Origin: JAYENY01 sp964563465 | GTDB taxonomy: Bacteria; Patescibacteriota; Minisyncoccia; Minisyncoccales; PEYH01 | DNA: 29,867 bases | Direction: 5' to 3' | Assembly (NCBI GenBank): GCA_964563465.1 | Contig: CAZLVZ010000004.1 | Span: 1 to 29,867 of the forward strand | In this document: positions 25,024 through 29,867 of the stretch, piece after piece | Position numbering within the stretch: position 1 is the stretch's first letter | How the letters are laid out: each line of letters opens with the position of its first letter | Translations under genes and position numbers: made by a program | The notes under the pieces: model-generated | Seen by the model: only the letters and a program-made list of their open reading frames with translations | Databases searched by the model: none | Told to the model about the DNA's origin: nothing

Positions 25024-25344
25024 ATGATTAATTTCGAAGAATTTCAAAAATTAGATTTAAGAGTGGGGGATATAATTGAGGCAGAAATATTGGAAGGGTC
25101 TGATAAGCTTTTGAAGTTGAAAGTAAACCTGGGGACTGAAGAAAGACAGGTTGTAGCGGGGATTAGAAAAGAATACAGCCCCGAAGAATTGATTGGCAAA
25201 CAAATCATTGTAGTCGCCAACTTAGAACCAAGAATTTTATTCGGCACAGAAAGTCAAGCAATGCTTTTGGCTGTAAGAGACGATGAAAAATTGGCGCTTT
25301 TAAGGCCGGACAAAAAGGTCTTATGCGGAAGTAAAATTAGTTAA
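25024..25344 (+). CDS. Stand-alone tRNA-binding domain protein (MetG C-terminal/CsaA-like)
   Basis: 106 residues forming an OB-fold tRNA-binding domain like the C-terminus of methionyl-tRNA synthetase. Seen: FQKLDLRVGDIIEAEILEGSDKLLKLKVNLGTEERQVVAGIRKEYSPEELIGKQIIVVANLEPRILFGTESQAMLLAV. The K-D-RVG-I--AE-...-L-KL-VD-G pattern and VVANL-PR...G-ES-GMLLA ending are those of EMAP/Trbp. Full metG is not present in the window, so it is either a separate beta subunit for MetRS or a CsaA-type chaperone. No catalytic residues are present. Confidence 0.88.
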   Translation: MINFEEFQKLDLRVGDIIEAEILEGSDKLLKLKVNLGTEERQVVAGIRKEYSPEELIGKQIIVVANLEPRILFGTESQAMLLAVRDDEKLALLRPDKKVLCGSKIS

Positions 25345-25387
25345 AATGTTTGAAGGAAGATAAAAAATTATTTTTAAGCATTTTTCG

Positions 25388-25416
25388 TTGACTTTATGAA
25401 GAGAATGACATATACT
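25388..25416 (+). promoter_or_regulatory. Sigma70-like promoter of the 25.4 kb structured RNA
   Basis: TTGACT (25388-25393), a 17-base spacer and TATACT (25411-25416). No protein gene follows. The transcript would start near 25423. Confidence 0.75.
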
Positions 25417-25422
25417 ACAAAT

Positions 25423-25668
25423 ATCTTAAGTAAGGAGGAGCGGAGCATAGTGACTCCCATTAACAGATTTGTTAGCAAGGGGCATTGATCCCCAGTGCCC
25501 GATGCAGACTTCGCTTTTTACTTAGATTTGTCGTAATTAGCGACTCAGCTTTAGCAGTCAACTATCTTACGACAATCACACAGAACAACGAGCGAGAGTT
25601 TTTCAAAGAGATACATTTGGGGAAAATGCTACTTGAAATACTCTCGCTCCCCAATCTTTTATTTTTTT
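25423..25668 (+). ncRNA. Candidate structured non-coding RNA of about 246 nt (family unknown)
   Basis: Starts seven bases after a near-consensus promoter and ends in a T-rich tract. Three helical domains can be drawn. First, TAAGTAA (25427-25433) with TTACTTA (25518-25524) extends into GAGCGGAG (25438-25445) with CTTCGCTT (25509-25516), enclosing two hairpins at 25461-25474 and 25480-25500. Second, GATTTGTCGTAA (25525-25536) pairs with TTACGACAATC (25567-25577). Third, a long terminator-like stem GAGCGAGAGT (25590-25599) with ACTCTCGCTC (25640-25649). A possible pseudoknot joins TTGGGG and CCCCAA. It is not a tRNA, tmRNA, RNase P or SRP RNA by motifs. A 67-codon ORF inside it is probably chance. 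Confidence 0.6.
25590..25668 (+). terminator. Long hairpin and T-run ending the structured RNA
   Basis: A 10-bp stem, 25590-25599 with 25640-25649, extended by TTTCAA/TTGAAA after one mismatch. T-rich sequence runs to 25668. The inner loop pairs with the 3' flank in a possible pseudoknot. Confidence 0.6.
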
Positions 25669-25826
25669 GTATAACAAAAGCACATTAAAGGTGTTTTTTT
25701 GCTTGGTTATCCGCACTCTTTTTTGTTAGGATATAAAGAGATAAGAATAATTTATTCTTAGATTTAATTTTCTAATCACGCAAACAGTAAAATATTTTAG
25801 TATTTTTGTTTGTTTATTAAAATATA

Positions 25827-25855
25827 TTTACAATTTTATGCGTGACTGGTAGAAT
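25827..25855 (+). promoter_or_regulatory. Extended -10 promoter of the FKBP fusion gene
   Basis: TTTACA (25827-25832), a 17-base spacer and TAGAAT (25850-25855) with TG at 25847-25848. The leader is about 20 bases. Confidence 0.65.
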
Positions 25856-25882
25856 GGGAATATTAAAAATTAATACAATAAA

Positions 25883-26821
25883 ATGAACAAGAAAAACATT
25901 TTTATTATCATAGCTGTGATTTTGAGTATAATCGCTATCGCCACGATTATTTATTTTAATAGTAAGGATAAAGAATCCGAAATTAATAACGAAGAAAAGG
26001 AACAAGCCGTTCTTGAGCAAGACGGATTTTCTATTAATATTCCAGACGGTTGGGAAGAAATCAATGGCGTGCAAGGAGTTTTGGCTATGATTTCCAATGT
26101 TAACGAAGAAAACGAGGATGTTGCTTTGCAAAATATGGGTTTTAGAACTTATTTTGCAATTGCTTACGAAGATGCCAAAGAAATTGATTTGGGAACATAT
26201 GCTTCTATGATTAAACAGCAGGTAATTGATGGTCAGCCAGATTTTAAAATTATCTCTGAAACAGAAGAAAAAATTAATCAAAAAGATGGTTATATCATAG
26301 AGGGAGAAATTTTTAAAGAGGGAAGTGAATTTAAGGTTTTTATAGTTGCAATTAAAGGGATGGGTGATAACATATGGTTAATAACATTTAATACTGCTCT
26401 AAAAAATTGGGAAAAATATAGTAGTATTTTTAGAGAAACAATAGAATCATTTAATATTAAAAAAGAAATGATAAAAGAAACTAATCAAGAAAATAGTGAG
26501 GTTGGTATAACAATATTGGAACAAGGGAGCGGAGAAGAAGCCAAAAATGGAGATATAGTTATCGTTGATTATGTCGGCACATTAGAAAACGGCACTAAAT
26601 TTGATTCAAGCATAGACAGGGGAGAGCCATTTACTTTTACGCTGGGAGCTGGTCAAGTTATTCAAGGATGGGATTTAGGAGTTAAAGGAATGAAAATCGG
26701 AGAAAAGCGAAAATTAATTATTCCGTCTGCTCTTGCTTATGGAGAACAGGGTGCTCCGGGCACTATTCCAGCAAACGCGATTTTAATTTTTGAAGTTAAT
26801 CTTTTGGGAATTAATGAATAA
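25883..26821 (+). CDS. Membrane-anchored PsbP-like domain fused to FKBP peptidyl-prolyl isomerase
   Basis: 312 residues. An N-terminal membrane anchor (about 5-26, IFIIIAVILSIIAIATIIYF) is followed by a short acidic linker and a PsbP/DUF1795-like beta domain (about 44-196, FSINIPDGWEEINGV ... KWEKYSSIFRETIESFNI). An FKBP domain comes last (about 206-312). The FKBP part is complete: VIVDYVGTLENGTKFDSS, FTFTLGAGQVIQGWDLGVKGMKIGEKRKLIIPSALAYGEQGAPGTIPANAILIFEVNLL, with the usual aromatic and Asp active-site residues. It probably acts on proteins outside the membrane. There is no lipobox cysteine at the end of the anchor, so it is not a lipoprotein. The fold of the first domain is inferred from its pattern. 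Confidence 0.85.
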   Translation: MNKKNIFIIIAVILSIIAIATIIYFNSKDKESEINNEEKEQAVLEQDGFSINIPDGWEEINGVQGVLAMISNVNEENEDVALQNMGFRTYFAIAYEDAKEIDLGTYASMIKQQVIDGQPDFKIISETEEKINQKDGYIIEGEIFKEGSEFKVFIVAIKGMGDNIWLITFNTALKNWEKYSSIFRETIESFNIKKEMIKETNQENSEVGITILEQGSGEEAKNGDIVIVDYVGTLENGTKFDSSIDRGEPFTFTLGAGQVIQGWDLGVKGMKIGEKRKLIIPSALAYGEQGAPGTIPANAILIFEVNLLGINE

Positions 26822-26867
26822 AATTTGTTTTTGTTCTGTTATAGTCGTAAAAATTATTTTATAAAAA

Positions 26868-26904
26868 AAAGAGACGCCGTGTATGTTTACACACGGCGTT
26901 TTTT
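26868..26904. terminator. Bidirectional intrinsic terminator
   Basis: ACGCCGTGT (26874-26882) pairs with ACACGGCGT (26891-26899) around eight bases, with A-runs on the left and T-runs on the right. It separates the convergent FKBP fusion and DUF502-like genes. Confidence 0.85.
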
Positions 26905-26906
26905 GT

Positions 26907-27425
26907 TTATTCATCTTTCGGAGGTGGCCAGAATTCTATGGAGTTACGAAGTTCATCAAAACCGAGTGAACCAAGTTGTGTGAAATGATCAGTTTTTTTC
27001 AAGTTGGTAAACATAATCATTTCTCGAGGAACAAGCAAAAGTTGAGCAGATATTGGAATGGGAGCAGATGGAATTGTTACGCGATAAAATAATTGTCCGT
27101 CGCATTCTATCGTTCCTGTAAGCCATCCGTAGAACCAATTACCACCCCACTTAACAAGCACAACGCTTTTTGCTTTTTTGGCCTTAATTCCCAAGAGTTT
27201 ATTGATAATCTTATTGATTGGATGAGTAAACATTATGATATATCCTATCAGAATCATAGTGACAATAGAAAAGGCGCCACTCAATACCCACTGACAGAAA
27301 AGGTTAGAAATAATTTTGGCAACAGTTATTAGCCAGAATTCGAAACTTTTTTGAGCAATATAAACAGCAAGATAACCCAGGGTAGTGGCTGTTAATCCCC
27401 ATAAAAACGCCTTTCTGATTTTCAT
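26907..27425 (-). CDS. DUF502-like membrane protein
   Basis: 172 residues with two membrane helices (about 8-25 and 45-68) after a basic start. The C-terminal half (VVLVKWGGNWFYGWLTGTIE ... FYRVTIPSAPIPISAQLLLVPREMIMFTNLKK) follows the DUF502 pattern of VLVeyP.-G-W.lGF.TG and PT.PnP.sG.lL.VPr. It is shorter than the family (about 200) and lacks one pattern segment. Unlike almost all genes here, it has a perfect AGGAGG upstream of its ATG (27432-27437 on the minus strand) and a clear promoter. The function is unknown. Confidence 0.7.
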   Translation of the reverse strand: MKIRKAFLWGLTATTLGYLAVYIAQKSFEFWLITVAKIISNLFCQWVLSGAFSIVTMILIGYIIMFTHPINKIINKLLGIKAKKAKSVVLVKWGGNWFYGWLTGTIECDGQLFYRVTIPSAPIPISAQLLLVPREMIMFTNLKKTDHFTQLGSLGFDELRNSIEFWPPPKDE

Positions 27426-27478
27426 ATTTTGACCTCCTTTGTAAACGAGCTGTTTGATAAGAATTTAATAACAAATTA

Positions 27479-27506
27479 ATTCTAAGCTTAAATTAGAATT
27501 TGTCAA
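27479..27506 (-). promoter_or_regulatory. Sigma70-like promoter of the DUF502-like gene
   Basis: On the minus strand, TTGACA (27506-27501), a 16-base spacer and TAGAAT (27484-27479). The leader is about 45 bases and includes an AGGAGG Shine-Dalgarno at 27437-27432. Confidence 0.7.
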
Positions 27507-27536
27507 TTAGATATGAGAACACAATCAATTCTAATT
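27491..27536. repeat. Inverted repeat between divergent promoters
   Basis: AATTAGAATT (27491-27500) and its exact complement AATTCTAATT (27527-27536) are 26 bases apart and overlap the divergent promoters. An additional ATTCTAA/TTAGAAT pair lies at 27479-27499. It could be an operator, but A+T content makes chance likely too. Confidence 0.3.
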
Positions 27537-27538
27537 TC

Positions 27539-27567
27539 TTGTCAAAAAGTATATCAAAAGTTAATAT
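27539..27567 (+). promoter_or_regulatory. Sigma70-like promoter of the HD-domain gene
   Basis: TTGTCA (27539-27544), a 17-base spacer and TAATAT (27562-27567), 27 bases before the ATG. Confidence 0.55.
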
Positions 27568-27593
27568 AGGGTATAGAATTAATTTTATAAAAA

Positions 27594-28265
27594 ATGGAAA
27601 AAGAAATTACTTTAAGTGATGTTAAACTAAATCCACAGATTAATGAGTTTATTAAAAGGAGTACTCAACTTTTAAGACTTTATCATTATACTGACCATGG
27701 AATTGAGCATGCTAATTTGGTAGCAGACAGAGCTTATTATTTAGCGAAAGAAGTCAATTTTTCAAAAAGAGAACAAGAGCTTTCTGCCATTAGCGGATAT
27801 GTCCACGATATGGGAAATTTTTTGGATAGAAAATATCACGAATATTGGGGAGCTATTCTTTTTCAAACAATTTTTCAAAACAAAATTTTTACTAAAGATT
27901 TGGTTACTATCATGCAGGCAGTAGCTAATCACGACAATTGTTATGTGAAGATTGTCAGTTCAGTAGCAGCCGCAGTGGTTTTAGCAGACAAATCTGACGT
28001 AAGGAGAACGAGAGTTATGGAAAAAAATAAGGAAAATATTAAAAAAGATATTCATAACCGCGTTAATTTTGCTGCGACAGAAAATAAGTTTAAGGTTGAT
28101 AATAAAAATAAAATAATCACTTTGAAATTAAAAATTGACACAAGTTTTGTGCCAATCATGGAATATTTTGAGATTTTTACTCACAGAATGGTTCAGTGCC
28201 GAAAAGCAGCAGAATTTTTAAATTACAAATTTGCTTTAGTGATTAATGATTTTAAACTGCTTTAA
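27594..28265 (+). CDS. HD-domain phosphohydrolase-like protein
   Basis: 223 residues. The metal-binding residues of the HD superfamily are visible: H39 in HGIEHANLVADRA, H71-D72 in GYVHDMGNF, H113-D114 in AVANHDN, and a late Asp in VVLADKSDVRRTR (about 139-147). These proteins hydrolyse nucleotides or other phosphomonoesters; the substrate cannot be read here. No transmembrane helix or partner domain is present. Its TAA stop abuts the TGA of the convergent next gene with no bases between. Confidence 0.85.
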   Translation: MEKEITLSDVKLNPQINEFIKRSTQLLRLYHYTDHGIEHANLVADRAYYLAKEVNFSKREQELSAISGYVHDMGNFLDRKYHEYWGAILFQTIFQNKIFTKDLVTIMQAVANHDNCYVKIVSSVAAAVVLADKSDVRRTRVMEKNKENIKKDIHNRVNFAATENKFKVDNKNKIITLKLKIDTSFVPIMEYFEIFTHRMVQCRKAAEFLNYKFALVINDFKLL

Positions 28266-28709
28266 TCATTTTGTGATTTTCCACTTTATTTCTTTTTCTT
28301 CTCCAGCGAATTCTAACCATTGTCCATCTCTATCAACTACAAACCATTTTTTCTTAGCCTCTGACCAAATCATCGGATCGTTTCTAAAGTAAGGTTTTTT
28401 CACCACTTCTTTTGGTTTTAACCTATCAAGTTCTAACCATTTTTTGAATACAGTTTCAATTGCATAATCCAAGTTTCTTGAGTTTGCCCATTTGGCTACA
28501 ATGTCTATGGCTTTTTTTCCTTTTTTGACAGAACCAGCTAATTCTAAGAGTTGTTTCGCGGGACGAGTAAACCTGGAATATATTATTTTTCTTTTTTTTG
28601 CGTTTTTTTTAATCTCTTCCAAAGATAATCCCTTGCTATAGAAGTAGTGATTAACAATTTCCTGAATTGCTGTTTCTTTTATTTCTTTTTTTGTATTTTT
28701 TTTAGACAT
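28266..28709 (-). CDS. Conserved hypothetical protein with a basic helical domain and a WK-rich C-terminus
   Basis: 147 residues, strongly basic. The N-terminal half (about 1-65) is helical with many lysines (IQEIVNHYFYSKGLSLEEIKKNAKKRKIIYSRFTRPAKQLLELAGSVKKG), followed by helices (KAIDIVAKWANSRNLDYAIETVFKKWLELD). The C-terminal part (IWSEAKKKWFVVDRDGQWLEFAGEEKEIKWKITK) looks beta-rich. There is no named family that I recognise. The basic first half could bind nucleic acid, which is inference only. A clear promoter precedes it on the minus strand at 28764-28736. Confidence 0.75.
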   Translation of the reverse strand: MSKKNTKKEIKETAIQEIVNHYFYSKGLSLEEIKKNAKKRKIIYSRFTRPAKQLLELAGSVKKGKKAIDIVAKWANSRNLDYAIETVFKKWLELDRLKPKEVVKKPYFRNDPMIWSEAKKKWFVVDRDGQWLEFAGEEKEIKWKITK

Positions 28710-28735
28710 ACCAGTGGAGTGTTTTCCTGTTTTTA

Positions 28736-28764
28736 AGTATATCGCTTAAAAGAAAAAACAGCAA
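28736..28764 (-). promoter_or_regulatory. Sigma70-like promoter of the 28266-28709 gene
   Basis: On the minus strand, TTGCTG (28764-28759), a 17-base spacer and TATACT (28741-28736). The leader is about 20 bases. Confidence 0.55.
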
Positions 28765-28785
28765 CAATGGCTGTAAAAATGGAAC

Positions 28786-29038
28786 TGTGGGGTCGTATCT
28801 TCTGATGATACGACCCCTGCTCAGTAGACGAAGAACGGGGGATTAGTCCTTCGCTACAATATAATGTGCTTTATTTTCCGAAGGAAGGTTCGGCAGTAAA
28901 CTGCTCGCGGACTCGAACCGCAACTGCATATCTCGAGATTTCTCTGCGAGATCGGGACTAGCGCCCCACTACAGTCGTCAACCATGAACTCGAACCTTCT
29001 CTTCGGTGCTGTAGGGAAGCGGGATAGAACGCTTCTGT
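28786..29038 (-). ncRNA. Candidate structured RNA of about 250 nt with a T-loop-like element (family unknown)
   Basis: It has a consensus minus-strand promoter and no ORF of note. Hairpins in order (minus strand): GAAGCG/CGCTTC; CTACAG/CTGTAG; ATCTCG/CGAGAT extended by AGA/TCT around a GAAA tetraloop. Next is a tRNA-like T arm (GCGG around TTCGAGT, then CCGC, 28922-28908), or alternatively GGTTCG/CGAACC. Then come CGAAGGAC with GTTCTTCG (one G-T pair) and finally GGGGTCGTATC with its perfect 11-bp complement at 28789-28817. G+C is much higher than in the surrounding sequence, as expected of structural RNA in an AT-rich genome. It lacks tmRNA, RNase P and SRP signatures. It could instead be a leader of the gene at 28709. 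Confidence 0.6.
28789..28817. terminator. Strong hairpin at the end of the structured RNA
   Basis: GGGGTCGTATC (28789-28799) and GATACGACCCC (28807-28817) form a perfect 11-bp stem with a 7-base loop. On the minus strand a T-run (ATTTTT) begins about 10 bases downstream, so it is not a textbook terminator and may be a stable 3' end. Confidence 0.5.
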
Positions 29039-29044
29039 AATATT

Positions 29045-29072
29045 AGTATATATCATTTAACAATCTTGTCAA
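29045..29072 (-). promoter_or_regulatory. Consensus sigma70-like promoter, minus strand
   Basis: On the minus strand, TTGACA (29072-29067), a 16-base spacer and TATACT (29050-29045). The start is expected near 29038, at the start of the structured region. Confidence 0.75.
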
Positions 29073-29080
29073 GTAGTTAT

Positions 29081-29123
29081 CAATAGACCCGGCTTAGTGA
29101 CAATCACTAGGCCGGGTCTATTG
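29081..29123. repeat. Long near-perfect inverted repeat (terminator-like)
   Basis: CAATAGACCCGGC (29081-29093) pairs with GCCGGGTCTATTG (29111-29123). After one T-G pair the stem continues TAGTGA/TCACTA around a CAA loop, about 20 base pairs in all. TGTTT follows on the plus strand. No plus-strand gene lies upstream of it. It may be a terminator, an operator, or a mobile-element remnant. Confidence 0.5.
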
Positions 29124-29142
29124 TGTTTGGGCTGTTCTAATT

Positions 29143-29170
29143 TTGACAATTTTTAAAATTACTGTAAAAA
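29143..29170 (+). promoter_or_regulatory. Possible promoter of tdk
   Basis: TTGACA (29143-29148), a 16-base spacer and TAAAAA (29165-29170). The -35 is consensus; the -10 is weak. Confidence 0.4.
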
Positions 29171-29225
29171 GAAAATAGAATGTTTAGTGAAAAGCCCTTT
29201 TGGGATGGTTCTTTTTCAAAAGAAG

Positions 29226-29233
29226 AAGGAGGA
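29226..29233 (+). promoter_or_regulatory. Consensus Shine-Dalgarno that decides the tdk start
   Basis: AAGGAGGA lies 3-10 bases before ATG 29237. The in-frame ATG at 29180 would add 19 unrelated residues and has no such site. Confidence 0.75.
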
Positions 29234-29236
29234 AGC

Positions 29237-29818
29237 ATGAATGGTAGATTAGAGGTAATCACGGGATGTATGTTTTCTGGGAAGACCGAGGAATTAATCC
29301 GGCGAATAAAGAGGGTGAGGATTGCCCATGGCCATGTGCTTGTTTTCAAGCCGACAATCGATGACCGTTATAAACAAAACGCGATTGTTACTCACTATGG
29401 CCGCGAACTTGATGCCCATCTTTTTATTCCAGGGCATGAGTCGTTTGGTACTCTAAAAGAAGTCATGGGCGAGAAGAAGTTGCGTGGAGCAACGGTCGTG
29501 GCTTTTGACGAGGGGAATTTTTTCTCCGACAAGTTGCCAGCGTTGTGTGAAGTTTTAGTTGCGGAAGGTAAACGAGTAATCGTCGCTGGATTGGATCTTA
29601 CTTTTGCGGGCAAGCCATTTGGGCCAATGCCGGCATTAATGGCTCTGGCAGATGATGTAGCCAAACTGCACGCTGTCTGCGTGAAGTGCGGTGAGGACGC
29701 TACTCGTACTCAACGCTTGATTGACGGTAAGCCAGCTCCATTGAACGACGAAGTAGTCAAAGTCGGCGGTCTTAAAGACTACGAAGCTCGTTGTTTAGAT
29801 TGTTGGGAAATAGGATAA
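29237..29818 (+). CDS. tdk: Thymidine kinase (type II)
   Basis: 193 residues, the usual length. It phosphorylates thymidine to dTMP with ATP in pyrimidine salvage. Seen: P-loop GCMFSGKT (10-17), catalytic-region FDEGNFF (90-96, where most family members have FDEAQFF), the lasso loop with LTFAGKPFGPM (121-131), and two Cys pairs for structural zinc (C148, C151, C186, C189). The ATG 29237 gives the standard MNGRLEVITGCMFSGKT start and follows AGGAGG. G+C and codon choice look higher than in the neighbours, and the strong Shine-Dalgarno is unusual in this window, so recent transfer is possible. A terminator follows. Confidence 0.95.
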   Translation: MNGRLEVITGCMFSGKTEELIRRIKRVRIAHGHVLVFKPTIDDRYKQNAIVTHYGRELDAHLFIPGHESFGTLKEVMGEKKLRGATVVAFDEGNFFSDKLPALCEVLVAEGKRVIVAGLDLTFAGKPFGPMPALMALADDVAKLHAVCVKCGEDATRTQRLIDGKPAPLNDEVVKVGGLKDYEARCLDCWEIG

Positions 29819-29835
29819 TAATCCTTTTCTGTGTT

Positions 29836-29867
29836 AGCCCCGATGATGTTTGTCGGGGCTTTTTTTT
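29836..29867 (+). terminator. Intrinsic terminator after tdk
   Basis: AGCCCCGA (29836-29843) pairs perfectly with TCGGGGCT (29853-29860), followed by seven T that end the window. Confidence 0.95.

Noticed and set aside
25423..25668. tmRNA interpretation (GCTTTAGCA resembles the tag codons)
   Set aside because: There is no tRNA-like acceptor pairing of 5' and 3' ends, no T arm and no stop after the GCT TTA GCA stretch.
25485..25688. 67-codon ORF in the gap after the tRNA-binding domain gene
   Set aside because: It runs through RNA-like hairpins and the terminator, its composition does not look like a folded protein, and promoter and structure favour a non-coding RNA.
28908..28922. A minus-strand tRNA ending in the T-arm-like GCGG-TTCGAGT-CCGC
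   Set aside because: No complementary acceptor, D arm or anticodon stem lies at the right distances.
28786..29038. tmRNA, RNase P or SRP RNA on the minus strand
   Set aside because: A T-arm-like element exists, but no matching acceptor, no GAGGAAAGTCC/ACAGAAA pair of RNase P and no SRP GGAA-loop signature was found.
29180..29236. Longer N-terminus of thymidine kinase
   Set aside because: The extra 19 residues have no family similarity, and AGGAGG points to the ATG at 29237.
1..29867. CRISPR array, insertion sequence or prophage
   Set aside because: No regularly spaced repeats, transposase, integrase or phage structural gene was seen on either strand.

Overview
The window is AT-rich (roughly one third G+C by eye) and densely packed with small bacterial housekeeping genes. 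It most resembles a Candidate Phyla Radiation (Patescibacteria) genome, probably Parcubacteria-like. Supporting signs are a CofE-like F420 ligase family protein, a DUF5652 protein, short subunits, several small conserved hypotheticals, very few Shine-Dalgarno sequences and tRNAs without encoded CCA. The genus cannot be read from the sequence. The code is standard: UGA acts as a stop, and prfB carries the classical +1 frameshift site at CTT TGA.

Layout. 1-2520: terminator, CofE-like protein overlapping murJ, terminator. 2550-7920: lepA, an unusual ORF without a normal start, an FtsB-like gene whose end overlaps tRNA-Gly, tRNA-Thr, prfB, ftsE, ftsX and tRNA-Gln. 8003-11205 (minus strand): a MATE transporter and typA. 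11440-15201: a membrane protein, a palindrome-rich regulatory region, a two-gene 2-oxoacid:acceptor oxidoreductase (korA with fused gamma domain, korB) and two small proteins. 15375-21947: a complete F-type ATP synthase operon, atpZ-B-E-F-H-A-G-D-C, behind a strong sigma70-like promoter. 22110-25344: YbaB/EbfC, ychF, xseA, xseB and a stand-alone tRNA-binding domain. 25345-25882: no protein gene, but a promoter-structured RNA-terminator unit. 25883-28709: a membrane-anchored PsbP-like/FKBP fusion, a DUF502-like gene (minus), an HD-domain protein and a conserved hypothetical (minus). 28710-29236: a second structured RNA candidate, on the minus strand. 29237-29867: thymidine kinase and a terminator.

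Functionally the window covers envelope and division (murJ, FtsB-like, ftsEX), translation (lepA, typA, prfB, three tRNAs), energy (korAB, ATP synthase), DNA maintenance and nucleotide salvage (xseAB, tdk) and protein folding (FKBP).

Most interesting points: the ATP synthase c subunit carries two membrane glutamates (E28, E61) plus T62 and Y66, the pattern described for Na+-coupled two-carboxylate rotors. Two unassigned structured RNA candidates of about 250 nt each have their own promoter. A 61-codon open frame lacking ATG/GTG/TTG starts directly after the lepA stop. Paired palindromes sit upstream of korA. Only two genes in the window (DUF502-like and tdk) have consensus Shine-Dalgarno sequences.
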